From DAOTYH01 sp034435015 (lineage in GTDB: Bacteria; Chloroflexota; Anaerolineae; Aggregatilineales; UBA3940), in assembly GCA_034435015.1 (NCBI GenBank), contig DAOTYH010000007.1, positions 1-64,000 on the forward strand: DNA of 64,000 nt, written 5' to 3'. Positions 27,509-36,706 of the stretch are shown here, piece by piece. The notes below the pieces were generated by a model that was not told where the DNA came from, ran no database searches, and saw only the letters and a list, made by a program, of their open reading frames with translations. Position 1 is the first letter of the stretch. Each line of letters opens with the position of its first letter. A program made the translations under genes and the position numbers.

Positions 27509-30232
27509 ATGAAACGAATGAACAGTGCTGAAATACGGCAGGCCTTCCTTGATTACTTCGCCCAGCGGGGACACCAGGTGGTGCCTTCCTCCTCTCTTGT
27601 GCCGGGCAATGACCCTACTTTGCTCTTCACTAACGCAGGCATGGTTCAGTTCAAGGATGTCTTTCTAGGGCTGGACAAGCGCCCTTATAAACGGGCCACA
27701 ACCGCCCAGAAGTGCATGCGCATCAGCGGCAAACACAACGACCTAGAGAATGTAGGCCCCTCCCCGCGTCACCATACCTTCTTCGAGATGCTAGGCAACT
27801 TTAGCTTTGGGGACTATTTTAAACGCGATGCCATCCGCTTCGGTTATGAATTACTGACTCAAGTTTATAACCTGCCGCCGGAACGTCTTGCTTTTACCGT
27901 CTATGCCAGTGACGATGAGGCTTACGACATCTGGACAAAGGACATAGGGGTTGATCCTGCCCGTGTGGCCCGGATGGGGGCCAAAACCAACTTCTGGCAG
28001 ATGGCCGAAACCGGCCCCTGCGGCCCTACCTCCGAGATCCATTGGGATAGGATGCCTGAGCGTGGTGTTGCCTCTATTCAAGATGACTTACTGTCTGAGA
28101 GCGACCGCTTCCTCGAACTGTGGAATCTGGTATTTATGCAGTTCAATCGCACCCAGCCCGACCCGGCTCACACCGGCCAATATGATGAACCGTTGCCGGC
28201 CCCCGGTGTAGATACAGGCATGGGCTTTGAGCGTATCGTAGCCGTGCTTCAAGGTGTAGAAGCCAATTACGACACAGACCTGTTTACCGACATCATGGAT
28301 GCCACCCAGCGCATCCTAGGGCATGACAACGATTTCCGCACAGAACATCAGGTTGCCTACCGCGTGATTGCGGATCACACCCGTGCCGCCGCTTTTCTAA
28401 TCGCTGATGGCGTTAATCCGGGGACAACCGGACGCGAATATGTCACCCGGATGTTGATCCGTCGTGCATGGCGCTTTGCTCACGACATGGGAGTCAGAGA
28501 ACCCTTCCTCTTCCAGGTTGCTGAGGCCGTCATTCAAAAGATGGGGGATGTCTACCCAGAGCTGGTTCAGTTCCGCGAAGCCATCCATTACCAGATCGCC
28601 AGCGAGGAACAACGCTTTATCCGCATGCTGGATAACTCGCTGGGCGTACTCGAAAACATGATCAACAGCCTGATTGCTGATGAGCAATCCGAGATGTCAG
28701 GCCGGGATGCTTTCTTCCTCTATGCGACACACGGCTTGCCGTTTGAGATCACACGCGACCTGCTTCGTGAACGCAACCTCAGTGTAGACGAAGAGGGCTT
28801 CCGTGAGGAGATGCAACGCCACCGCGAAGAAGCAGGGAGCACAACGGGCGCATTTACCGATGTATCAGTCTATCAAGGCGTGCTGGAATCACTCCAGCAG
28901 GGCGGCGCACTGGATAGTCAGGGGGTTATCTATAATCCCTATGACTACGATCATCTCAGCCTTAACACACGGGTATTGGCCATCATCAGTGGCGGTGAAC
29001 GGGTTACGCAGGCTAGACAGGGCCAAAGGGTTGAGGTTGTTCTGGCCGAGACACCTTTCTATGTCGAGTCGGGCGGACAGGTCAGCGATACAGGCACAAT
29101 CATCGGCGAAGGATGGCAGATACGCGTAGATGACATGCGCAAGCCGATTGGGGGGCTGATTGTCCATATTGGCGAGGTTATTTCTGGAGTAGTGACTGAG
29201 GGCGATCGGGCCGCCGCACAGGTAGATATAGCACGCCGCTGGGACATTATGCGCAACCACACCGCTACACATCTGCTCCACGCGGCGCTACGCAACGTTC
29301 TAGGTGAACATGTTAGGCAGAAAGGCTCACTTGTTGCCCCTGACCGCCTGCGCTTTGACTTCACTCACAACGCCCCCATCTCACGCGACGAATTGGAGCG
29401 CATTACTGCTCAGGTCAACGAGATGATCTTGGCCAATCAGCCGGTCAAGATCGTGTTCAAGTCTTTGGAGGAAGCCCGCCGTGAGGGCGCGATGGCCCTG
29501 TTCGGTGAGAAGTATGGAGATACTGTACGCACGGTCACTGTGCCACAACCCGAGTTACACGCCCATCGCTACAGCTATGAGTTATGCGGCGGCACACACG
29601 TCCGCACCACTGCCGAGATCGGCCCCTTCTTGATCGTCAGCGAAGAGAGCAGCAGTGCAGGCGTACGGCGTATGGTTGCCCTGACAGGGCGCGGCGCCCA
29701 ACAGGCCATTCAGAAACGGCTATCCATACTGGACGGCGTAGCCGCAAAGGTGGGGAGTGACCTAGACTCGCTGGAAATCAAGGTAGAGAGCCTGCTACAA
29801 GACCTGAGAACTGCCCAGCAAACCATCGCTCAACTCAATCAGCAGATAGCCCAAACCCAGCTTGAGGACTTGCTAGCCCAAACTCAGGAAATCAACGGCA
29901 TCAAGGTACTGGCCGCTCAGGTCAATGCCTCCGATGCCGAACTGCTTTCCAAGATGGCCGACTGGTATCGAGAGCGTATCGCAACAGCAGGAGTAGTTAT
30001 GCTGGGCAGTGAGATAGAAGGACGGGCTTTGCTGGTTGCGGCCATCACCCCCGATTTGGTTCAACAGGGGTTACATGCTGGCAAATTGATCGGCCCTATT
30101 GCCAAGTTAGTCAAGGGCGGAGGCGGTGGGGGCAACCCCCGCTTCGCAACCGGCGGCGGCAAAGACCCCTCAGCGTTGCCCCAAGCCCTCGCAGAGGTGG
30201 GCAAACTGGTAGCCGAGTCTCTTCAGAAATAG
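27509..30232 (+). CDS. alaS: Alanyl-tRNA synthetase
   Basis: A 907-residue class II enzyme. The catalytic domain carries HHTFFEMLGNFSFGDYFK and the motif 3 region GMGFERIVAVLQG. The editing domain has the metal site HTATHLLHAALR and CGGTHVRTT. A coiled-coil stretch (LQDLRTAQQTIAQLNQQIAQ) leads to the C-Ala domain, which ends KGGGGGGNPRFATGGG. Two near starts exist (27509 and 27518, MNSAEIRQ); the second fits the family start best. Single gene, divergent from tyrS. Confidence 0.97.
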   Translation: MKRMNSAEIRQAFLDYFAQRGHQVVPSSSLVPGNDPTLLFTNAGMVQFKDVFLGLDKRPYKRATTAQKCMRISGKHNDLENVGPSPRHHTFFEMLGNFSFGDYFKRDAIRFGYELLTQVYNLPPERLAFTVYASDDEAYDIWTKDIGVDPARVARMGAKTNFWQMAETGPCGPTSEIHWDRMPERGVASIQDDLLSESDRFLELWNLVFMQFNRTQPDPAHTGQYDEPLPAPGVDTGMGFERIVAVLQGVEANYDTDLFTDIMDATQRILGHDNDFRTEHQVAYRVIADHTRAAAFLIADGVNPGTTGREYVTRMLIRRAWRFAHDMGVREPFLFQVAEAVIQKMGDVYPELVQFREAIHYQIASEEQRFIRMLDNSLGVLENMINSLIADEQSEMSGRDAFFLYATHGLPFEITRDLLRERNLSVDEEGFREEMQRHREEAGSTTGAFTDVSVYQGVLESLQQGGALDSQGVIYNPYDYDHLSLNTRVLAIISGGERVTQARQGQRVEVVLAETPFYVESGGQVSDTGTIIGEGWQIRVDDMRKPIGGLIVHIGEVISGVVTEGDRAAAQVDIARRWDIMRNHTATHLLHAALRNVLGEHVRQKGSLVAPDRLRFDFTHNAPISRDELERITAQVNEMILANQPVKIVFKSLEEARREGAMALFGEKYGDTVRTVTVPQPELHAHRYSYELCGGTHVRTTAEIGPFLIVSEESSSAGVRRMVALTGRGAQQAIQKRLSILDGVAAKVGSDLDSLEIKVESLLQDLRTAQQTIAQLNQQIAQTQLEDLLAQTQEINGIKVLAAQVNASDAELLSKMADWYRERIATAGVVMLGSEIEGRALLVAAITPDLVQQGLHAGKLIGPIAKLVKGGGGGGNPRFATGGGKDPSALPQALAEVGKLVAESLQK

Positions 30233-30287
30233 CCGGAGCAGGCCACAAAGCGGCAGGGTATATGCTTAACCCTGATGGGATAGGGCG

Positions 30288-31823
30288 GTGAAAGAACAGC
30301 TTATCTATCTGGAGCCGCATGACGACGTAACCTCAGTCCGTGACAAGCTGGGATGGGTGCGGGCCGCTCGAACGTTGTTGATCTTCCCTGATGATCCACG
30401 CCAGCGCATCTTGCAGAGCAAACTTGAACTACTGCTTGTACAACGCGAGGCAACCCGCGTTCGGACACAATTGGCTTTGATCACCCGTGACCCGGTCGTC
30501 ATCGAGAACGCCCGCGAGCTTGGGATCGCCTGTTTTCGCTCAATTGAGGCCAGCCGCAAGCACTATTGGCACACCGAAATGGCTCGGCTGAAAGTACAGC
30601 GTACCGAGTTAGCCCAGCCCCTCGACCCGGGTCTTGTAGAAGCGGCCTCCCGTCTGCAACCAGCCCCCACGGAGACTCACTGGCACATGAATCGCGTGGC
30701 CGCAGTGTTACTGGTCGGGATTGTGGCAGTAACATTGCTGGCAGGTATTTACGTCATCCTTCCGGGCGCTACCATTTACCTTACGCCTGCTTCCAATCAG
30801 GTCACTGCGCTCACAACTGTTATCGCCGACCCGGCGGCTACACAGGTAGATGTGAGCAACGGCATCATCCCAGCACGGATAGTAGGCGTCGAAGTACAAG
30901 GCTCTGCTACAATTGACACCACAGGCACCCGGCAACAACCCTCTGAAAAGGCACGAGGCGTGGCCCTGTTCACCAACCTGATCCCTGAACAGGTAACTAT
31001 TCCCACCGGCACAGTGGTCCGAACCAGCGCCGCCGAGCCAGTGCGATTTGTGACTCTGGTTGATGCTACATTGGCTGGCGAGGTTGGCGCGACCGTCGAA
31101 GTCCCCGTTGAAGCTGTTGAGGCTGGCTTTGGAGGAAATCTTCCCAGCAATCGCATCAACCAGATTGAGGGAGTGTTATCCACACGGCTGGCCGTCACCA
31201 ATCCAACGCCCACACGCGGAGGAGATGAGATCGAAGTGCGGGCTGTTTCTCAAGAAGACCATGATCGGGTGCGGGCGCTCGTCCTCCAACAGCTACAACA
31301 ACGGGCTTACGCTGAGATGCAGACTGATCCATACATCGCCCTTCTGGAAACCGAATTCGTGCCCATTGAGTCGCTCTCAGTGGTATTGATTCAGGACGAA
31401 ATCTATAGCGGATATGTAGGACAGGCCGCCGAACAGGTCAACCTGACCATGCGTGCCACTGTGCAGGGGGTCGCCATCAACGAGTTGTTTGCCCGTCAAG
31501 TTGTCTATGCCCGTTTGGCGGAGAAGGTAGGGCCGGGCTATCAGATCGGCCCTGCCTCATTAGTCTTTAGAAGGGGAGAGGCAACCCAGATCGATGAACA
31601 GCGAAGGGTCACGCTGATCATGCAGGGTGCTGGTGATGTGTTAGCCGCCATTGAGCCGGCTCAAGTACAGCAAATGGTACGCGGGCTGACAGTGCAAGAG
31701 GCGGCTCTGAGGCTGAACCGTGAATTGCCGCTGGCTGTGCCGCCGGTTATTCAGACATGGCCCTCATTCTGGCCGTTCATGCCAGTTCTGCCTCTGCGTA
31801 TCCAAGTTGAAGTACAATCATGA
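30288..31823 (+). CDS. Membrane-anchored baseplate-J-like domain protein
   Basis: A 511-residue protein starting with GTG at 30288. An N-terminal cytoplasmic part of about 140 residues (EPHDDVTSVRDKLGWVRAAR) precedes a single helix (VAAVLLVGIVAVTLLAGIYVIL) and a large external part. The external part has the beta-rich pattern GVALFTNLIPEQVTIPTGT and FGGNLPSNRINQIEG, found in baseplate-J/gp47-type proteins and in related proteins of Chloroflexi and cyanobacteria. The line TPTRGGDEIEVRAVS is typical of this group. Its stop overlaps ruvX (ATGA). Its function is unknown; the fold suggests a wall- or envelope-spanning assembly rather than a phage, since no other phage genes are present. Confidence 0.72.
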   Translation: MKEQLIYLEPHDDVTSVRDKLGWVRAARTLLIFPDDPRQRILQSKLELLLVQREATRVRTQLALITRDPVVIENARELGIACFRSIEASRKHYWHTEMARLKVQRTELAQPLDPGLVEAASRLQPAPTETHWHMNRVAAVLLVGIVAVTLLAGIYVILPGATIYLTPASNQVTALTTVIADPAATQVDVSNGIIPARIVGVEVQGSATIDTTGTRQQPSEKARGVALFTNLIPEQVTIPTGTVVRTSAAEPVRFVTLVDATLAGEVGATVEVPVEAVEAGFGGNLPSNRINQIEGVLSTRLAVTNPTPTRGGDEIEVRAVSQEDHDRVRALVLQQLQQRAYAEMQTDPYIALLETEFVPIESLSVVLIQDEIYSGYVGQAAEQVNLTMRATVQGVAINELFARQVVYARLAEKVGPGYQIGPASLVFRRGEATQIDEQRRVTLIMQGAGDVLAAIEPAQVQQMVRGLTVQEAALRLNRELPLAVPPVIQTWPSFWPFMPVLPLRIQVEVQS

Positions 31824-32290
31824 GCGAGTCGCGGCGTTTGATGGGAATCGACTATGGGGAGGCGCGTATCGGTGTAGCCTTGAGCGACCCGCTGGGCTTG
31901 TTTGCCAGACCGTACCGCGTGATCGTCCATACCAGCACACAAGATGATCTGGCATTGCTACGGGCAATTGCTGAGCAGGAACAGGTCACACGGGTAGTAG
32001 TAGGTCTGCCCACTGATTCACAAGGGAGAATTGGCTCACAGGCGCAAGCTGTCATCCGCTGGGCGCGCAAGCTGGCGCGAGCTGTCAGGTTACCAATCGT
32101 TTTCTGGGATGAGAGTTACTCATCTGCCGATGCACTTACCATAAGGCAGAGCAGTAGCAAAAGCAAGCGCAACAGATCAGAGCCGCTGGATGACATCGCC
32201 GCCGCCGCCATTCTTCAGGAGTATCTTGATGCAGGAGGAGCCGATCATGAGCCGGGTCAGCCGCTTGAAACGTTCTCAGACATCCCATAA
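31820..32290 (+). CDS. ruvX: Holliday-junction resolvase-like RuvX/YqgF
   Basis: A 156-residue RNase H-fold protein. The N-terminal MGIDYGEARIGVALSD carries the first catalytic Asp, VVVGLPTDSQGRIGSQA the second strand, and WDESYSSADA the third acidic region; DDIAAAAILQEYL is the usual last helix with its Asp. YqgF acts in 16S rRNA 5' end maturation and has Holliday-junction activity in some species. It overlaps both neighbours (4 bases with the upstream gene and 44 with mltG), so the unit is translationally coupled. Confidence 0.93.
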   Translation: MSESRRLMGIDYGEARIGVALSDPLGLFARPYRVIVHTSTQDDLALLRAIAEQEQVTRVVVGLPTDSQGRIGSQAQAVIRWARKLARAVRLPIVFWDESYSSADALTIRQSSSKSKRNRSEPLDDIAAAAILQEYLDAGGADHEPGQPLETFSDIP

Positions 32291-33455
32291 AGGCCTGTCT
32301 CTGCGTGAAGTCGCCATGCGGCTGATCATTCTGATAGTAGTGATTGGGCTGATGGGATTGGCTTCTATTCTGTTGTTACGCAGCCTCAACCAGCGCGGCG
32401 ACCCTGTAGCTGTCCAGTTCAATTTGAGCACTAACCCCTCCCTGAACCCAATCGAGGCAACAGTGCTGGGTATTTACCTGATGTCCAGCCAAGAAGCCCT
32501 CAGAACCCCCGCTGGCAATGATCCAACTGGTGTCACATTCGAGGTCAATCCCGGCGAGACCGCCAGCCAGATCGCCGACAACCTGCTGGCACGAGGACTG
32601 ATCAGTGACACAACGCTATTCCGCAACTATCTGCGCTATTACGGCTTGGATGTGCAGATCGAGGCAGGCAGTTATTCGCTTGCTTCTACCATGACCATCC
32701 CAGAGATAGCGCTTGCACTGACTCACGCCATGCCTGCCGAGATCACAGTACGTATCACCGAGGGGTGGCGGAGAGAGCAGATCGCGGATTGGATTGACCA
32801 ACAGCCAGACATCCCTTTCAGCGGGGCGGAATTTCTGTCAGCCACAGGAATCGGCGCCCCCCTACCCTCTCAGATCACCTTTGCAGGCGAGATACCCCCC
32901 GGCTCTACTCTGGAGGGCTTCCTCTTCCCAGATACTTACCGACTGTCTGCCAATGCCACCGCTGATGAACTTGTCAGTAAAATGCTTTCCAACTTCGACG
33001 CGCGGGTCACATCCCAGATGCGGCTTGATGCCGCCGCCCGTGGCCTAACGCTCTATCAAGTCGTTACTTTGGCTTCCATTGTGGAACGGGAAGCCGTTGT
33101 CGCTGACGAGCGGCCCATTATTGCCAGCGTTTACCTCAATCGGTTACTTGCCGGGATGCGTTTAGAAGCCGACCCGACTGTGCAGTATGCGATGGGCTAT
33201 CAGGCTGACACAGGCCAATGGTGGAATCTAGGCCTAACCCAGAGTGACTACCTCAGTGTCGACTCGCCTTATAACACGTACCTGTACCCCGGATTGCCGC
33301 CCGGCCCGATAGCCAGTCCTGGCCTTAGTTCGATACAGGCCGTGATTTACCCGGCCCAGACACCTTACTTCTTCTTTCGTGCCGCCTGTGATGGGAGCGG
33401 ACGGCATCTATTCGCTACCACTTTCGAGGAGCATGTCAATAATGCTTGCCCATAA
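32247..33455 (+). CDS. mltG: Endolytic murein transglycosylase MltG
   Basis: The start ATG at 32247 has GGAGGAG seven bases upstream, inside the end of ruvX, giving 402 residues. It has a basic N-terminus, one membrane helix (LIILIVVIGLMGLASILLL), a LysM-like part (VNPGETASQIADNLLARGLI), and the YceG domain with PPGSTLEGFLFPDTYR and the catalytic Glu in ASIVEREAVV, later YNTYLYPGLPPGPIASPG. MltG cuts nascent glycan strands and sets their length. The ruvX-mltG pairing is widespread in bacteria. Confidence 0.95.
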   Translation: MSRVSRLKRSQTSHKGLSLREVAMRLIILIVVIGLMGLASILLLRSLNQRGDPVAVQFNLSTNPSLNPIEATVLGIYLMSSQEALRTPAGNDPTGVTFEVNPGETASQIADNLLARGLISDTTLFRNYLRYYGLDVQIEAGSYSLASTMTIPEIALALTHAMPAEITVRITEGWRREQIADWIDQQPDIPFSGAEFLSATGIGAPLPSQITFAGEIPPGSTLEGFLFPDTYRLSANATADELVSKMLSNFDARVTSQMRLDAAARGLTLYQVVTLASIVEREAVVADERPIIASVYLNRLLAGMRLEADPTVQYAMGYQADTGQWWNLGLTQSDYLSVDSPYNTYLYPGLPPGPIASPGLSSIQAVIYPAQTPYFFFRAACDGSGRHLFATTFEEHVNNACP

Positions 33456-34395
33456 GCGGTGGCCAGTCCAGGCAGTTTGCTGTCTCTTTGCCTCCCTGCT
33501 GATGCTGTTTCTCCCTGGCTGTGTCAGAACTACACCGCGTATTGTCAAGATAGGGCTGATAGCTCCCTTTGAGGGAAGATACCGCGAGATCGGGTACGAT
33601 GTGATCCCCGCCGCCCGTTTAGCAATCAGGGAGTGGGCATCTCAGGCAGGGGCCTTTGGTATTGCAGTTGAGTTAGTAGCTTACGACGATATGGGCGACC
33701 CCGAAATGGCCGTTGATCAGGCCCGCCGGATAATTGCCGATCCTCAGGTTGCGATCGTGATCGGCCATTGGCGAGACGAGACAACACGGGCCGCCCTGCC
33801 TGTCTATGCCGAAGCCGGACTACCCATGATCACCTTCAGTATCCAGCCAATTAACAGCCCGGCTGGAGTGTACAATCTGTCCCCCTCAGCGGATCAGCTA
33901 CAGACCGCCGCAGAGCAATGGGCAGTCAGCCAAGCCTCACCCGTTACACTCTGGTTAGACAACCCGGAGGATGTCACCGCCAGCCTCGAACAACTAGATA
34001 ATCCTTTTACAGGCAAACTCGTGGGCGGGCCGGTGTGGGGGCTGAGCCAGTTCTATGCCCTCTCAGGAGGCCGTGCAGAAGGTATCTGCTATGTCACCGG
34101 CGCGGCCCTGCCCCACGATGTGACCAGCTCCTATTGGACTCCTGAGCGGGTAAGTCAGTTCGTGGCAGGTTATGAGGACGGCAGCTTTGGTGCACCGCCC
34201 GGCCCCCTTGCGATAGGAGCTTATCAGGCTACCTGGCTGGCGATCACACAGGCCCTCCAGAGAGAAGGCATCCAAGCAGGCGAGACGCCTGCCGACACCC
34301 TCCAATTTGACGCAAGCGGACGCCAAGTTGACGCTCCCGTATACCTATACATATGGGAAGACGGCCAACGACACCTCGTTGCGCAACTTCACTGA
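33442..34395 (+). CDS. Orphan branched-chain amino acid-type substrate-binding lipoprotein
   Basis: From ATG 33442 (GAGGAG ten bases upstream) 317 residues; overlaps mltG by 14 bases. The signal (VCCLFASLLMLFLPGC) ends in a lipobox Cys. The body is a type I periplasmic-binding fold: IVKIGLIAPFEGRYREIGYD, ARRIIADPQVAIVIGHW and AGLPMITF are the LivJ-like landmarks. The second lobe is shortened and diverged. No Liv permease or ATPase is present. It may be a sensor or a structural protein that binds a small ligand at the envelope. Confidence 0.78.
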   Translation: MLAHKRWPVQAVCCLFASLLMLFLPGCVRTTPRIVKIGLIAPFEGRYREIGYDVIPAARLAIREWASQAGAFGIAVELVAYDDMGDPEMAVDQARRIIADPQVAIVIGHWRDETTRAALPVYAEAGLPMITFSIQPINSPAGVYNLSPSADQLQTAAEQWAVSQASPVTLWLDNPEDVTASLEQLDNPFTGKLVGGPVWGLSQFYALSGGRAEGICYVTGAALPHDVTSSYWTPERVSQFVAGYEDGSFGAPPGPLAIGAYQATWLAITQALQREGIQAGETPADTLQFDASGRQVDAPVYLYIWEDGQRHLVAQLH

Positions 34396-34415
34396 GCGCC
34401 TCCAGATTGCTTGCT

Positions 34416-35786
34416 CTAACCGCCTTGCCTCTGCACATAGTCCACTGGCACACGCTCCAGATCAGGGTTGTCGCATGCCCGGCGGCCTACCTTAGCCATG
34501 TCAATCCACTCACCATTAACCTTCACCCGTACAACATCAGCGGTGAAGTCCGTGTTGGTCGTTGCGTCGTTGACCATCAGATTGGAGCCTACGGCGTAAA
34601 TGTCTACTGGCACCCCTAGTTGCTCAAAGCGTGTGATCTTGTCGGGGTTGAAGCTACCACTCACGACAATCTTGATAGCCTTACAATAGGCTTCTGCCTC
34701 CGGACGCCAAGCCTCCGGTATGTCCCAGCTTTCCCATGCCCGGTTGAGCGCCTTGCGGACTGCCACTACCAGACGGGGATTAACCCCCATATCCAATGCA
34801 GGATCACCTAGCGGCTCAAGCGCAACATCGCGCATGTTGGCACTAGTATCAAGCCGCACGCCATACAGGCGAAACTTTTCCGCTTCAGCCTCCTGCCCTG
34901 ATGATTTAAGCATCATGAAGCGTCCAAACATCGCCTCAGCTACTGCGACCGATGTACCTACGCAGTCATTATTGAAATCTACCAACGCAATACGTGGAAC
35001 ATGCAGAGGTTGTGTTGCGGCAAAACACATCATGGCCTCAGTCGTGTTAGCGAAAAAACAAGCAATCACCGCATGGGGCACTGTGCCCCCGCCAGGCCCT
35101 CCCCACCAGTCACCCTGGGCATCGGTGCTGACAAAGCTCCGCAGACTACGTTTGTAGTCCATGTTGTACCGCTGGACCGCAATATCGTAAGCGTACCCGT
35201 CAGCGGCCTGAACCTCATGCACGTCAAAACGGGCCGGGAAGAACAGCACCGGTTTACCCTGTGCCGCCACCAGCGTATTATAAACATTGGTGGCAATACG
35301 GCTGGCCCGCGAAAGGATACCCAGTGTAGGCGTCTCAAGGACAGCAAAGTGCCTGTAAACGCCCCGTACCCTAATGACTGGCTGAACGTCAAGGGGGTCG
35401 CCGCTATACCTCACAAACACACCATCTTGGACAGCCTCTACCTCAAGCTGATCCCAAGTTTCTACAAATTTGCCCTGCTCATCGAAATACCCAGTGCAGT
35501 GGTACAACATTGAAAGCGCTTTATCCACACCTGCAATCAACGCATAAGGTTTGCGGCGTGTGAACCACTGCATTTCCACCTGCATATCTCCAACCGGAAT
35601 CCCTTTAAAACGGCCATCCAATCCTCTGGGGCTAGTAGCCTGAAAGGTATACCGCTGGGCGCTGAGGGTATCCAACATGTGCCCCACATTCTCAAAATAC
35701 TTGTCCGAATACCAGCCCCGACGCATCCGCTCAATATCCAGTTTGAACGTTGCATTGGTTAGCCGTTTGCCGTTGAAGATACTCAT
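34416..35786 (-). CDS. pncB: Nicotinate phosphoribosyltransferase
   Basis: A 456-residue type II phosphoribosyltransferase that makes nicotinate mononucleotide from nicotinate and PRPP. Visible blocks are ETPTLGILSRASRIATNV, GPGGGTVPHAVIACF and VSGSFNPDKITRFEQLGVP with VGSNLMVND. The length and the layout (including the missing yeast-type N-terminal repeats) fit the group found in many bacteria. ATG with CAGGAG 8 bases upstream. It follows nrtR by 84 bases, so the two are probably one operon, and convergent with the upstream lipoprotein gene. Confidence 0.92.
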   Translation of the reverse strand: MSIFNGKRLTNATFKLDIERMRRGWYSDKYFENVGHMLDTLSAQRYTFQATSPRGLDGRFKGIPVGDMQVEMQWFTRRKPYALIAGVDKALSMLYHCTGYFDEQGKFVETWDQLEVEAVQDGVFVRYSGDPLDVQPVIRVRGVYRHFAVLETPTLGILSRASRIATNVYNTLVAAQGKPVLFFPARFDVHEVQAADGYAYDIAVQRYNMDYKRSLRSFVSTDAQGDWWGGPGGGTVPHAVIACFFANTTEAMMCFAATQPLHVPRIALVDFNNDCVGTSVAVAEAMFGRFMMLKSSGQEAEAEKFRLYGVRLDTSANMRDVALEPLGDPALDMGVNPRLVVAVRKALNRAWESWDIPEAWRPEAEAYCKAIKIVVSGSFNPDKITRFEQLGVPVDIYAVGSNLMVNDATTNTDFTADVVRVKVNGEWIDMAKVGRRACDNPDLERVPVDYVQRQGG

Positions 35787-35870
35787 CTTGAATACTCCTG
35801 AGAAATAGAGTAGCTTGCCATCTGTAGGCCATATAAGCTGTTGGCTTCTTTTGCTAGGGATAGCCCAGAA

Positions 35871-36572
35871 TCAGGGGAAAAGGCGGGTTACTCTGACCTC
35901 GTTTTGAATGCCCGCCCGGCAACGATACAGCTTGGCCGGGCGTCCCTCTCCAGTACGGAAGCCGCCGGCCTCCTCCACGATGTTAGATTGAAATATCCTG
36001 CGCCGGAAGTTGCGCTTGTCAAACTCTTCGCCTAATACCGTCTCATACACCGCTTGCAATTCGCTCAATGTGAACAATTCCGGAAGCAGGCGAAGGCCAG
36101 TGTCGGTGTACCTGATTTTACGACGCAGGTGCTGGATCGCACATTCCATTATCCTGCTGTGATCAAACGCCAAAGGGGGGAGATTCTGCACTGAGAACCA
36201 GCCGGCTTCGGACGCATCATCCCCTGCCACTACATTAGCCCGATCAGAGGGAATCACACCCAGATAGGCCACACTGATTACCCGCATACGCGGATCGCGC
36301 CCCGGGTCACCGAAGGTATAAAGCTGTTCTAAGTAGGCACCAGTAATCCCTGTTTCTTCCGCCAGCTCACGATGAGCCGCCTCGTCCAGCGACTCGTCTA
36401 TCTCAACGAAACCGCCGGGGATAGCCCAATAGCCCTGAAAGGGAGGAGAGCGCCGCTTGATCAGCAAGACCTGCAACGCCCTCCCGCGCACCATGAAAAC
36501 CACAACATCCACTGTGACAGCCGGAAGGCTATAGGCAGGCCGAACGCCTTTGGGATCAACATCAGCGGCCAT
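35871..36572 (-). CDS. nrtR: NrtR: Nudix-type transcriptional regulator of NAD metabolism
   Basis: From the ATG at 36572 (MAADVDPKGVRP) 233 residues. A full Nudix box is present: GGFVEIDESLDEAAHRELAE followed by ETGI, so GX5EX7REUXEEXGU is intact. The C-terminal winged-helix domain begins around LPELFTLSELQAVYETVLGE and continues with FDKRNFRRRIF and RTGEGRPAKLYR, the NrtR signature. NrtR binds ADP-ribose and represses NAD synthesis genes; some members also hydrolyse. The adjacent pncB is the expected target. The frame extends to a TTG at 36647, but a strong promoter lies within that stretch (36612-36640), so the shorter start is right. Confidence 0.9.
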   Translation of the reverse strand: MAADVDPKGVRPAYSLPAVTVDVVVFMVRGRALQVLLIKRRSPPFQGYWAIPGGFVEIDESLDEAAHRELAEETGITGAYLEQLYTFGDPGRDPRMRVISVAYLGVIPSDRANVVAGDDASEAGWFSVQNLPPLAFDHSRIMECAIQHLRRKIRYTDTGLRLLPELFTLSELQAVYETVLGEEFDKRNFRRRIFQSNIVEEAGGFRTGEGRPAKLYRCRAGIQNEVRVTRLFP

Positions 36573-36594
36573 CTCTAAATAAAATCCTTCATTA

Positions 36595-36609
36595 GTGTTA
36601 CCATTACAC
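36595..36609. promoter_or_regulatory. Possible operator near the nrtR -10 box
   Basis: GTGT-N7-ACAC (36595-36609, reading GTGTTACCATTACAC on plus) is an imperfect 15-base palindrome placed right where the nrtR transcript would start. It could be the autoregulatory site, but I have no second copy in front of pncB to compare. Confidence 0.3.
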
Positions 36610-36611
36610 AA

Positions 36612-36640
36612 AATATAATTCCACCTCTCCCCTCTGTCAA
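36612..36640 (-). promoter_or_regulatory. nrtR-pncB promoter
   Basis: On the minus strand a perfect TTGACA (36640-36635), a 17-base spacer and TATATT (36617-36612), leaving about 33 bases of leader before the ATG at 36572. The -35 box lies only six bases beyond the T-run of the dsbA-like terminator. Confidence 0.75.
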
Positions 36641-36645
36641 TGGAC

Positions 36646-36671
36646 AAAAAGCGGGCACGCAGTGTGCCCGC
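36646..36671 (-). terminator. Terminator of the DsbA-like gene
   Basis: GCGGGCAC (36651-36658), loop of five, GTGCCCGC (36664-36671), and on the minus strand TTTTT (36650-36646). It ends transcription 35 bases after the stop at 36707. Confidence 0.8.
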
Positions 36672-36706
36672 CTACCCACACAACAGCGAGAGGAAAGCAG
36701 AGGGCC

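Noticed and set aside
30288..31823. Prophage remnant suggested by the baseplate-J-like domain
   Set aside because: No other phage gene, integrase or attachment site is present and the gene is fused into a housekeeping unit.
36573..36647. N-terminal extension of nrtR to a TTG
   Set aside because: The strong promoter at 36612-36640 lies inside it, so it cannot be translated from that transcript.
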